Below, in pieces: positions 6,931 to 13,671 of a stretch of DNA of 15,387 nt. The translations under genes were made by a program, and so were the position numbers. Under the pieces are notes generated by a model. That model was not told the DNA's origin, searched no databases, and saw only the letters and a program-made list of their open reading frames with translations. This DNA is from Chloroflexi bacterium UBA4733 (GTDB lineage: Bacteria > Chloroflexota > UBA4733): contig DHIZ01000152.1 of NCBI GenBank assembly GCA_002404055.1, positions 599-15,985 on the forward strand, written 5' to 3'. The first letter of the stretch is position 1; each line of letters opens with the position of its first letter.

Positions 6931-7200
6931 GCTCTCCTGGCCGCACGCTTGCGCCGTTACCAGGACGACCTCTTCACCTTCGTGCGTGATCCCGCGGTCC
7001 CGCCCACCAACAACTTGGCCGAACGCAGCCTACGTGGCCTGGTCACCGCCCGTAAGATCAGCGGCGGCTCGCGCTCTCCCGAAGGCACCCAGACCCGCAT
7101 GATCCTCGCCTCGATCCTCGGCACCGCCCTTGCCCAAAACCAGGATCCCCTCCAGGCATGCCACCAACTCCTCACCGCACCACTCGCCCAAGCCCCCTGA
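6928..7200 (+). pseudogene. IS66-family transposase, C-terminal remnant
   Basis: The frame encodes about 90 residues ending at TGA 7198-7200: RLRRYQDDLFTFVRDPAVPP, then TNNLAERSLRGLVTARKISG and GTQTRMILASILGTALAQ. The NNLAER block containing the catalytic Glu, and the KISGG segment, are characteristic of IS66-type DDE transposases. The N-terminal and central domains are missing. A stop in frame at 6913-6915 shows the junction is just before 6928. The element's right end follows (7201-7231). It inserted into the minus-strand exported-protein gene and then lost its left portion. Confidence 0.85.
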
Positions 7201-7231
7201 TCAGCCCCACTCCAAGGATCTGACCTCTTAC
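7201..7231. repeat. IS66 right terminal repeat
   Basis: Read from outside, the sequence begins GTAAGAGGTCAGATCCTTGG, with the GTAA tip usual for IS66 elements. It lies directly after the transposase stop. The following GCGTAGGC (7232-7239) would be one copy of the 8-bp target duplication; the other copy was not found, consistent with loss of the left end. The terminal GTAA also supplies the stop codon of the interrupted minus-strand gene. Confidence 0.65.
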
Positions 7232-7389
7232 GCGTAGGCGTCGCCATAGAGCGCGGCATGGGCTGGATCGTTCGTGACGGCGGCGGCGTAGTGGTCGGCC
7301 ACGATCGTATCGACCGGGACGCGGGAGAAGACCACCCGCGTGCCGCCGGCCGTGCCGACGAGGAACGCCAGCAGGACGACAAGGAGCAT
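7228..7389 (-). pseudogene. N-terminal fragment of an exported or membrane-anchored protein, truncated by IS66
   Basis: From ATG 7389 the minus strand encodes MLLVVLLAFLVGTAGG, a strong signal peptide or anchor, followed by SRVPVDTIVADHYAAAVTND and ALYGDAYA, then stops in the IS66 terminal repeat. The break falls at the expected IS66 insertion point, and minus-strand coding resumes on the far side of the IS remnant (6930-6226). The two pieces probably formed one gene. The frame is open further upstream to 7605, but that part is low-complexity and crosses a dispersed repeat, so ATG 7389 is preferred. Confidence 0.6.
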
Positions 7390-7548
7390 GCGGTGCGGCT
7401 GGCGCGGGGTCGCTGGCGCGGTCCTCCTGGGGGAAGGCAAACGCCTCGGGAATGTCGCGATGGCAGCTCCCTTCCCTTTTGCTTGACGACGAGCGTGCTC
7501 TCGTTGTACCCGATGGCTGCCGCAGCGGCGGATCACCACTTCGCGGGT

Positions 7549-7574
7549 GTTCTGAATGCAAGAGAAGTGCGCTT
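7549..7574. repeat. 26-bp dispersed repeat, copy 2
   Basis: This matches 434-459 at 25 of 26 positions in direct orientation, 7.1 kb away, and lies upstream of the interrupted exported-protein gene. Similarity ends sharply on both sides, as expected for the tip of an insertion element. Confidence 0.6.
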
Positions 7575-7784
7575 GCATTGCCCGGATCGATCTGTCTCGG
7601 TCCACCTTTGGCCCGAGCGTGCGCCCCCGGTCTGTGGCGGTCGGTTCGCCGGCGTCTCGAGGAGGACGAGATTATCGCGAACCGGTGTAGGCGCTGCCGA
7701 AGGCCCCGGCCCGATCGGTTCGTCGGTGCAATCGCCGATGCAAACCGGTAATCTCGTATCCTGATGAGGAGAGATCACCAAGCC
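7575..7784. other. Intergenic region upstream of the small gene pair
   Basis: No gene is supported. AGGAG at 7767-7771 is the only ribosome-binding-like sequence. Open frames here are without family resemblance. Confidence 0.4.
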
Positions 7785-8075
7785 ATGGTGGGGCCGAGAG
7801 GAGCGCTCATCGGCGCTGGCCACAAGGAAGGGCGGTTCGACGTGCACGCGAACCAGAACGCCGTCGCGACGGGCGGCGCCACCATGCTGGAAGATGCCAC
7901 GGTTCATATCCTGACACCGGAAGAAGCCTGGGAGACGTTCGACGAGGCGGCACGCTCCTACCTGCACATGAGCGGCCAGGAGTTCATCGAGGCCTGGGAG
8001 GCCGGCAAGTTCGACGACGATCCAGATCGCTCGTCAGTGGTGCTGGTGTCCATGCTCCGTCCCGTTGGCCGCTAG
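7785..8075 (+). CDS. Small protein, putative antitoxin-side partner of the downstream gene
   Basis: The conserved-looking part is the C-terminal 63 residues: MLEDATVHILTPEEAWETFD, then EAARSYLHMSGQEFIEAW and PDRSSVVLVSMLRPVGR. This reads as a soluble acidic helical protein. ATG 7785 has AGGAG 13 bases upstream; ATG 7764 is possible but has no such site; ATG 7884 would give just the conserved part. The stop at 8073-8075 overlaps the next gene by 11 bases, indicating coupled translation. Function is not known; the role as antitoxin is inferred only from size, order and overlap. Confidence 0.6.
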   Translation: MVGPRGALIGAGHKEGRFDVHANQNAVATGGATMLEDATVHILTPEEAWETFDEAARSYLHMSGQEFIEAWEAGKFDDDPDRSSVVLVSMLRPVGR

Positions 8076-8595
8076 GACTCCCCACGCGGCTGTCACTGCG
8101 TTCGCGGAGGCGATCCAGCAGGCGGTCTCCTGCGTCACTGTCGCCCGATTCCTCCCGGAGGGCTACCGCCCAACCGAGGAGCCCTACAGCGGGAGCCTGG
8201 GCCGTGGTCAGCCGGTGACGCTGGGCAGCGACGCGGCACTCAGTCTGAAGGTGGTGTTGCGCTATCGCCTTCTCCGGGAGGCCGGGCCGGGCACCGGCTG
8301 GATCGTCCGGATTGTGAGCTATATCTATGCCATGACGGATGCAGTCGACGCTGAATTCGTGGCGTACCAGTGGGACCCGTATGGCCGCAGCCCGATCACC
8401 TGGCCACATGTGCATCTTGGACCGGCGCTCGGGGCGGTTCCCCGACGCTTCCTACGGGCCCATCTCCCGACCGGACAGGTCGCTCTTCAGGATGTCCTGC
8501 ACGTGGCGATAGCGGACCTCGGTGTGGCGCCGCGGCGGCCGGATTGGGCGTTGGTGCTGGAGCGGACGCGGCCGTTGACCAGTCTGCCAGAATAG
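8065..8595 (+). CDS. Hypothetical protein resembling TumE/DUF6516-type toxins
   Basis: This 176-residue protein starts at TTG 8065 inside the end of the previous gene; no better in-frame start is near. The middle (LKVVLRYRLLREAG, then WIVRIVSYIYAM and EFVAYQWDPYGRSPITWPHV) recalls TumE/DUF6516 proteins, where a strand-rich core ends in a W/F-P-H-x-H element: WPHVHLG here. The C-terminus (VALQDVLHVAIADLGVAP) fits the family's final helix. TumE proteins are toxins of type II-like modules. The match is by eye and could be wrong; a different unnamed family with the same ending is possible. Confidence 0.5.
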   Translation: MAARTPHAAVTAFAEAIQQAVSCVTVARFLPEGYRPTEEPYSGSLGRGQPVTLGSDAALSLKVVLRYRLLREAGPGTGWIVRIVSYIYAMTDAVDAEFVAYQWDPYGRSPITWPHVHLGPALGAVPRRFLRAHLPTGQVALQDVLHVAIADLGVAPRRPDWALVLERTRPLTSLPE

Positions 8596-8729
8596 TCGTC
8601 CCTGCAGTGCGTACAGTCGCCGGGAGAGGCGCCATAGACAAAACTCGCCACCTTCGCTTCGTGTGAGTGAAGAACACGACCGATCGCCTGTGGCGCGGCC
8701 AGTCCTGATGGCCATGTTGGTTAACCGAA
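8596..8729. other. Intergenic region ahead of paralogue B
   Basis: No gene or terminator is supported. The repeat array of the next gene begins at 8730. Confidence 0.4.
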
Positions 8730-9083
8730 TGCCCGGGCAGCAGCTAGTTCGGTAGGATAATGTCCGGGCACCACGCCTTCCGTGCCCGGACAGGATACGC
8801 CGGTGGAAATCGAACGCCCGGATACGCCGCCCGCACTGCCCGGACAGGATGGGCGGTGGCTCACCTTGGAAGTCGCCGCCGACGTGCTAGGTGTTCATGA
8901 GCGGACGTTACGTCGGCGCATTGCCGGCCAGCAGTACCAGGTAGAACGAAGCGGTCAGCGTGTCTGGGTCTGGTTGCCGACCAACGTGCAAGGTCCTCTT
9001 TCCGGCCTGTCCGGGCAACGACCGGACAGGCCGGCGAACTCGGAGGAGATGCCCGGACAACTGCCCGGACAAGATCCGGACAT
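8730..9083. repeat. Iteron-like array of TGCCCGGACA (six exact copies plus variants)
   Basis: Exact copies of TGCCCGGACA lie at 8783, 8837, 9050 and 9062 on plus, and as TGTCCGGGCA at 8761 and 9008. Variants are the palindrome TGCCCGGGCA at 8730, CGCCCGGATA at 8815, ACCGGACAGG at 9021 and ATCCGGACAT at 9074. They form two clusters, one around the start codon and one just after the HTH. The translated copies give repeated LPGQ/LSGQ peptides. A 10-mer recurring six times in about 310 bp is far beyond chance. Confidence 0.85.
8756..8761 (+). promoter_or_regulatory. Possible -10 box of paralogue B
   Basis: GATAAT lies between two repeat copies (8730-8739 and 8761-8770), 20 bases before the GTG start. 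A bound repeat would cover the promoter, which fits autorepression. No good -35 is visible, so this is tentative. Confidence 0.3.
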
Positions 9084-9312
9084 AGCCACTCAGGCGCTAG
9101 CGGTGCTGGAGCGCCTCTTTGTCGAAGAGCGCGAGCGCGCCGCATCCGTGACTGAGCGGGCGATTCTGCTTGAACAGCGAGCGAGTGCCGCTGAACAAGC
9201 GGCAGCGATGTGGCAGGAGCGGGCGCGCAACTTGGAAGCGCAGGTGGCGGCGCTGGCGGCGAGCGGACTGAGGCGCGCCTGGAGTGGGCTGGGTGCGGTA
9301 ATCGGCGCTTAA
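8782..9312 (+). CDS. HTH/coiled-coil DNA-binding protein with embedded iterons (paralogue B)
   Basis: This 176-residue protein starts at GTG 8782; an in-frame stop at 8758-8760 excludes a longer form. An HTH (residues about 26-66: WLTLEVAADVLGVHERTLRR, then SGQRVWVWLP) is followed by a Pro/Gly/Gln linker (68-100) encoded by repeats, then a coiled coil (103-160) with AEQAAAMWQERARNLEA, identical over 17 residues to paralogue A (45 of 51 bases identical). The end, LRRAWSGLGAVIGA, is short, basic then hydrophobic. The GTG overlaps a repeat copy, and there is no ribosome binding site, so the mRNA may be nearly leaderless. Probable self-binding regulator. It follows the TumE-like pair by 186 bases. 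No named family is recognised beyond the HTH. Confidence 0.75.
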   Translation: MPGQDTPVEIERPDTPPALPGQDGRWLTLEVAADVLGVHERTLRRRIAGQQYQVERSGQRVWVWLPTNVQGPLSGLSGQRPDRPANSEEMPGQLPGQDPDIATQALAVLERLFVEERERAASVTERAILLEQRASAAEQAAAMWQERARNLEAQVAALAASGLRRAWSGLGAVIGA

Positions 9313-9333
9313 CGCACGCTTCCGTCAGGCGGG

Positions 9334-9354
9334 CACCGGCGCTCGCGGCCGGTG
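9334..9354 (+). terminator. Hairpin after paralogue B
   Basis: CACCGGC and GCCGGTG form a perfect 7-bp stem with a 7-base loop, 22 bases after the stop. There is no U-tract, so it is a weak terminator candidate. The remainder up to 9579 holds no recognisable gene. Confidence 0.3.
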
Positions 9355-9579
9355 TGGGCGGTCCCCGAACGCCGGCTGTTTCTTAGGGTTGGTCTCCCTG
9401 CGCGAGGTCCTCCGCTCCCACCTGGTCCTGCCTGACATGCCGACGCGTTCGCCAATCTCCGGCAGCCCCGTTGGCACGACGGCTGCGACGTAGCCACGGA
9501 GCTAGGGACGGCTTGGAACGTCCGGCAGCAGACCTCGCCAGTCCCTGGCAGGACACGACGTGCAGGAAGGGGCGAGGGC

Positions 9580-10128
9580 ATGCGGGAGCTGGGATTGCTG
9601 GCGATGCGCGCCGCCGTGGGTGGCTTGTTAGCCGGGCACGGGGCGCAGAAGCTCTTCGGCGCCTTCGAAGGGCCGGGGCTCACGGGCACCGCCGGATTTA
9701 TGGAGATGCTCGGCCTGAAGCCGGGCCGGGTGTGGGGGACTACGGCCGCTGTGGCGGAGTTCGGCGGCGGGACGCTGACAGCGCTTGGCCTGCTGAATCC
9801 GCTCGGCCCACTGGGCATCATGTCCGCCATGGCGATGGCGAGCGCCACCGCCCACTGGGGTAAGCCGATCTGGGCGGCCAAGGGCGGTGCGGAACTGGCC
9901 GTGACCAACTTCGCGGCGGCGCTCGCCGTGGCGACGGTCGGTCCCGGCGCCTACTCGCTGGACCATGCGCTCGGGATCAAGCTGCCGCCGGCGGTGGTCG
10001 CCATCGCGGCGCTTTCGACGGGGGGCATGCTGGCCTATGGCATCGCCATGGTACGCCGGGCAGCACCACCGCCGCCGCCTGGACCGGCGGCGGAGACCAC
10101 GCTCCAGAGCGGGGAGAGCGCGCGCTGA
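9580..10128 (+). CDS. DoxX-family membrane protein
   Basis: This 182-residue protein matches DoxX: GGLLAGHGAQKLFGAFEG, then GFMEMLGLKPGRVWGTTAAV, EFGGGTLTALGLLNPL, and MSAMAMASATAHWGKPIW. Four hydrophobic segments are expected, at roughly 5-25, 48-75, 80-105 and 125-145, with a Pro-rich cytoplasmic tail. DoxX proteins are small inner-membrane proteins linked to redox and thiol stress in some species; the precise role here cannot be read. AGGAAGGGG lies upstream of ATG 9580. It stands alone with no related neighbour. Overlapping minus-strand frames are shadows. Confidence 0.9.
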   Translation: MRELGLLAMRAAVGGLLAGHGAQKLFGAFEGPGLTGTAGFMEMLGLKPGRVWGTTAAVAEFGGGTLTALGLLNPLGPLGIMSAMAMASATAHWGKPIWAAKGGAELAVTNFAAALAVATVGPGAYSLDHALGIKLPPAVVAIAALSTGGMLAYGIAMVRRAAPPPPPGPAAETTLQSGESAR

Positions 10129-10168
10129 GCCCAGGCTGGCACAGCGGCGGCGCGGAGGTGGCTCGATT

Positions 10169-10200
10169 GAACGTCCGCTAAATCCCATTAGCAGACGTTC
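10169..10200. other. 13-6-13 inverted repeat, candidate recombinase core site
   Basis: GAACGTCCGCTAA (10169-10181) and TTAGCAGACGTTC (10188-10200) are inverted with one mismatch around a 6-bp centre, ATCCCA. This is the geometry of tyrosine-recombinase crossover sites. It lies 95 bp before a decayed tyrosine recombinase. Two further direct copies of the arm follow at 10225 and 10261. It could instead be an operator. Confidence 0.5.
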
Positions 10201-10224
10201 ATCGGCGCCGACCACGCCTGGCCA

Positions 10225-10270
10225 TGTCTGCTAATCTTTTCAATGCAGGCGTGGCGGGAATGTCTGCTAA
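10225..10270 (+). repeat. Two direct copies of TGTCTGCTAA
   Basis: TGTCTGCTAA occurs exactly at 10225-10234 and 10261-10270, 36 bp apart, and matches the core arm at 10169-10200. Around the first copy, CCACGCCTG (10212-10220) pairs with CAGGCGTGG (10246-10254). Together these look like accessory (arm-type) binding sites for the adjacent recombinase, or an iteron set of a lost gene. Confidence 0.6.
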
Positions 10271-10482
10271 GCTCTTGGCCGATCTGTAAAGGGTGTGGTG
10301 GCCGGCACAGCAGGTGTGCGGCGGGCGGGGAAGCCGGCGCTGGCGGGCTATTGCGAGGCGTTGCACCGGGAGGACGACTTCCGGCCGGCCACCCACCGCA
10401 ACTATCTGAGCGACCTCCGCCAGTTCGCCGCCTGGTGCGAGCAGACCTGGCGGGAGGCGGACGAGGATGCCGCCTTCACGCC

Positions 10483-10508
10483 GACGCTCACCGCCGACGC
10501 TCACCGCC
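10483..10508 (+). repeat. 13-bp tandem duplication
   Basis: GACGCTCACCGCC is repeated exactly, followed by GAC. Removing one copy restores the recombinase reading frame. Replication slippage is the simplest cause. Confidence 0.85.
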
Positions 10509-10620
10509 GACCGCGCGCAGCTGCAGACGCTCCGTCTTTCACTGGCCACGATCAACCGGCGCCTGGTCAGCCTGAAGCGGTTCTGCGCCTGGTCCCACGA
10601 ACAGCAGTTGGTCGCCGCCA

Positions 10621-10694
10621 GCCGTGACGCCGGCCTCGGCCACCCCGGCGCAACCATCTCCGCGCACCTGGCCGGCCGAGGCCGGCGTCACGGC
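10621..10694. repeat. 21-bp perfect inverted repeat with 32-bp spacer
   Basis: GCCGTGACGCCGGCCTCGGC (from 10621, one more base matching) is perfectly inverted at 10674-10694. It marks the point where resemblance to a recombinase ends, so it may be an inserted hairpin element or transposon scar. A transcription terminator is less likely because there is no T-tract. Confidence 0.7.
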
Positions 10695-10794
10695 CACCGA
10701 TCACCCAACCGCCCCCAAATCACCGACTTCGGCAACAGGCCCCTTGGAAGGATTTAGTCTCACGCCAATGACTTGTCTCGCGCCGTACACGACA

Positions 10795-12972
10795 TCATGG
10801 AACGAATGGACTGATCGGACCAACATCGTATCCCGTGACCGCCGTAATAACTCGCTCAGCCAGATCTTGACAGGCAGGATTGAGTGTCAAGTCAGTCAGT
10901 TCAACATATGCCGCCGCTTCACCTACAGCCGGTACCCCAAGAGTGGGGATGATTGCCACTAGCGGCGCGCCGCATTTATAAACGTCCCACCCGTCCTTGC
11001 CCGCGTTGAAGGCCGCTTGCATCGCTTGCTTCTGCTGCTGAGCAGACGGGAGGTTATCAAGGGTGTCTTGAGTCAGTTGTGCGGACGCCCCAGCCTCAGG
11101 AGGATTAATGAAGCGAAGAGCCTGCTTTGAAATCATGTGGTAGGAAAACGCTGTATAGCCGTTCAGGAACCAAGTGATATATCCTCCCTCAAAGTCCTCC
11201 CGCTTTACTCCACCATCGTCATATATTCCAGTCTTTGGAAAGCCAAGGGATCCACCCGTTCCTCCTGCTCGCTCAAACACATCGCTAATTCCCCCGTATA
11301 CTTCGTGCGTGCCGTACTTCGGACTCCAGTAGATCGAGCCGTTATCAAATCGTGCTCCCTTTCCCGTAGTACCAAACGGTGAGGAAGCGGCATCAAATTC
11401 GCTGCTACGAATGTTACCCATCAATCCATGTATCGCTGGCCCAGTCATATACCATTTCTCAATACCAGAACCAAGGTAGAATGAACCCGAAGGCGAAGTC
11501 TGCTGGCCATAGAGCTGCCGACACTCTCCGCCTAATCCCTGGTGACACTCATTGGAGGCAAGCAGGGAGTCGCGCATATCCTGCTCAGAGAGACCGCTGC
11601 CAACGTAATTTGCCAGACCTTGAGGATCAGCCTCGCGCCCCAAGATATCCTGGTACATCTGCTGAACTATCTGGGTCCGCTGATTCGTACCTCCTCCTTG
11701 TGAAGGGGGCTGAGTCGTAGTGCAAGATGAATCCATCTGGATCGCTGCCCATCCAGTCCCTCCGTTGGGATCTCCGGCCGCCTTGCGGTCGACATTCCAC
11801 CAATCCCAGCCGTCCGCGCATACTGGCCCGTTGGTGACGAGTACCGACCAATTATCGGCAGGGACGGCGCTGCCCCACTGGGCAGGGATCGTCGATGGAT
11901 AGCTCAACCCCGGGCCGGTTCGGATCTGTGTTCCCTTGGCAAGGCCAACGAACTGGCCTTTCTGGGGGGTAGGAGCGGACGAAGGAGGGCTAGGCGGCGG
12001 CGGATCTGAACCCGCCACTGAAGTCCCCGCGCCCCCTGTCGTGGTCTGCGACTGCCCCTGGCCCGCCCCACTAGTTGTCGAGGCACCGGGGGAAGGGTCG
12101 GGATAGGACAAGGTTGAACTCGCGCTGCGGCCGGTCGCGTCAATGGCGGTGTACGTGTAATTGCCCCAATCCTTATGGGCCACCGCCGTCGTGAAGCTCC
12201 CATTGCTATCGCTAGTTCCCGAGATGTTGGGGCCCCAACTGAAGTTATCGGCGTTCGTGCTGCCGCACGCATGCCGCGTGCCGCTCGCGGCCAGTTGAAT
12301 CTGGCTATTTGGCGTCATGCCGCTCACGTTGACCGTCACGTTCCACGTGCACGCTCCGGTCTGCTGGGCGCTGAGGCCCACGTTCGGCGGCTCTGACGGC
12401 TGAAGAGTAGGCGGCGCGGGCGGTGCCCCTAGGCTGATCGTGACGTTGTAGCCTCCGCTATTGTCGGCCCAATAACCATAGTCATCGTTGTACACCAAAT
12501 GCAGCCGGCCGCCTATATTCGAGGAGACGCCCCCGTTACTGCCGATGCCAGACCAAGGAACGTTGCCAATACGCGCGAGGAGAAAGCCGATCGGCCGGCC
12601 GGGTACCACGGCATTGGGATCACTCTTCGAGCCACAAACCGCGCCGTTGAGGTAGCGCTGCCCGTCCGGATCGGTCTGCGGATAGCCCGTACAGCCCGCG
12701 GCACTCTCGTCTCCGTACCCGGCCCGTCCCGTGGCACTGATATTTGCCTGCTGACCGGCGGCGAGATCGATCCCCGTATCGAGGCCCGGAGGAGCCTGCC
12801 TGGCGTCAAGGAAAAGTGACACCGAAGCTTCCGGCGCGGCCCAGGCCGCTATCGACAGTCCGGAGAAAAGCGAACCGGGAGCGACCACGAGCATGGTGAG
12901 AAGGATTCGCAGCAGCCGTCGATGAACGGCTGAATGGCCACGAGCCTGAAACATGGTGCCATGCACTACCAT
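10795..12972 (-). CDS. Secreted protein with PA-IL-like lectin domain, DUF4214 and LGFP repeats
   Basis: This 725-residue protein has a long signal peptide (RRLLRILLTMLVVAPGS, then AWAAPE). Residues about 45-180 resemble a PA-IL (LecA)-like galactose-binding domain: GIDLAAGQQANISATG, then GFLLARIG, GGRLHLVYNDDYG and DNSGGYNV. A Ser/Gly/Pro linker and an SH3-like unit (AKGTQIRTGPGLSYPS) follow. A DUF4214 segment (QMYQDILGREADPQGLANYV) leads to LGFP repeats (GLMGNIRSSEFD, then GGTGGSLGFPKTGIYD). ATG 12972 is chosen because AAGGGAGG precedes it at a good distance; TTG 12999 is poorer. Likely an extracellular carbohydrate- or wall-binding protein. Base composition is lower in GC than its neighbours toward the 3' end, suggesting separate acquisition. 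Confidence 0.8.
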   Translation of the reverse strand: MVVHGTMFQARGHSAVHRRLLRILLTMLVVAPGSLFSGLSIAAWAAPEASVSLFLDARQAPPGLDTGIDLAAGQQANISATGRAGYGDESAAGCTGYPQTDPDGQRYLNGAVCGSKSDPNAVVPGRPIGFLLARIGNVPWSGIGSNGGVSSNIGGRLHLVYNDDYGYWADNSGGYNVTISLGAPPAPPTLQPSEPPNVGLSAQQTGACTWNVTVNVSGMTPNSQIQLAASGTRHACGSTNADNFSWGPNISGTSDSNGSFTTAVAHKDWGNYTYTAIDATGRSASSTLSYPDPSPGASTTSGAGQGQSQTTTGGAGTSVAGSDPPPPSPPSSAPTPQKGQFVGLAKGTQIRTGPGLSYPSTIPAQWGSAVPADNWSVLVTNGPVCADGWDWWNVDRKAAGDPNGGTGWAAIQMDSSCTTTQPPSQGGGTNQRTQIVQQMYQDILGREADPQGLANYVGSGLSEQDMRDSLLASNECHQGLGGECRQLYGQQTSPSGSFYLGSGIEKWYMTGPAIHGLMGNIRSSEFDAASSPFGTTGKGARFDNGSIYWSPKYGTHEVYGGISDVFERAGGTGGSLGFPKTGIYDDGGVKREDFEGGYITWFLNGYTAFSYHMISKQALRFINPPEAGASAQLTQDTLDNLPSAQQQKQAMQAAFNAGKDGWDVYKCGAPLVAIIPTLGVPAVGEAAAYVELTDLTLNPACQDLAERVITAVTGYDVGPISPFVP

Positions 12973-12999
12973 TGCCACCCTCCCTTGACGTTGACGCAA

Positions 13000-13105
13000 C
13001 TAGCACGCCCTGTCAGATAGCTCGAAGTTCGAATGGGATGTATGGCAGAGTACGTCAAGAAGCAGGCCGTGTCAAGCGCGCGTATCCACTCACAGGGCCG
13101 TTTCA
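13000..13105. other. Upstream region of the secreted-protein gene
   Basis: No gene is supported. The leader of the minus-strand gene and presumably its promoter lie here, but no clear boxes are seen. Confidence 0.4.
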
Positions 13106-13309
13106 TCAGGTTCGTCCGGGAGCGAGGACGAGTTTGACGGCGAGGGAGGGGCGGCCGGCATTCGTGCGGAGCGCGGCGGCGATGTTGGTGCAGTGGCAGC
13201 GGCGCAGTAAGGCGATGGCTAGGTTTCGGCAGGCGGCGAAGGTCTGGGGGGCGGCGCCGGAGCGGCATTGGGAGCGGTCCTCGTCGAACGTGACATCCCG
13301 GACGTAGCC
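13106..13309 (-). pseudogene. ISAs1-family transposase, C-terminal remnant
   Basis: The minus strand reads YVRDVTFDEDRSQCRSG, then FAACRNLAIALLRRCHCTNI and AAALRTNAGRP before a stop. This is the conserved end of ISAs1 transposases (HYVRDVTFxED, with the catalytic Glu/Asp region, and RNLxIxLLR). About 65 residues remain; the rest is gone. The frame upstream to 13354 (RRRNGSDAFLLPG) is not clearly transposase. The remnant abuts the MITE-like element that starts at 13357. Confidence 0.78.
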
Positions 13310-13356
13310 GGGTAGGAGGAACGCATCACTGCCGTTCCTCCGCCTCAGAACCATAA

Positions 13357-13671
13357 GGGGTCAGACAACGATTCCTACATTTTCGAGCCATTTGCCCGAA
13401 CGTGCGGGCACAGGCCGGATTGCTCAGACGGTGGCGGCGTCCCGACGGGTGGTGGCGACACCGCCATTGCCAGAGAATGCGCGTTCTCCGGCAACCTAAC
13501 GTGACCTTCGGCACGCTTGACGCAGGTCCAACGCCATCTGCTGCTGACCGTAGCGTGGGATTTCTCTGGCAAACAGGCCGCCGTGGCGTTTTGCCCGCCC
13601 GTCGTTGCAGCTATCGCACCCTGGTGAGCACGCCAAATGGCTCGAAAATGCAGGAATCGTTGTCTCCCCCC
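13357..13671. mobile_element. MITE-like element with ~38-bp inverted repeats
   Basis: The arm beginning AGACAACGATTCCT at 13363-13394 is inverted at 13634-13665 with one mismatch in 32. Including outer G-runs, the arms are 38 bp with three mismatches (13357-13394, 13634-13671). The ~240-bp interior has no convincing gene, but includes a near-palindrome GAGAATGCGCGTTCTC at about 13474-13489. Target duplications are not clear. Each arm carries an ATG that opens MARKCRNRCL outwards. Confidence 0.7.

Larger units (their letters stand above)
10295..10757 (+). pseudogene. Tyrosine recombinase N-terminal remnant, frameshifted by a 13-bp duplication
   Basis: The first frame, from GTG 10295, reads GKPALAGYCEALHREDDFRP, then THRNYLSDLRQFAAWCEQTW, a SAM-like core-binding domain. 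A tandem copy of GACGCTCACCGCC (10483-10495, 10496-10508) shifts the frame. The sequence resumes as DRAQLQTLRLSLATINRRLV then SLKRFCAWSHEQQLV in the frame ending at 10757. The catalytic domain is missing. A 21-bp inverted repeat sits at the break (10621-10694). AAAGGG precedes the start. The gene is clearly dead, but its upstream repeats remain well preserved. Confidence 0.78.

Noticed and set aside
9309..10215. Two ~200-residue minus-strand frames opposite DoxX
   Set aside because: DoxX is unmistakable on the plus strand; these frames show no family features.
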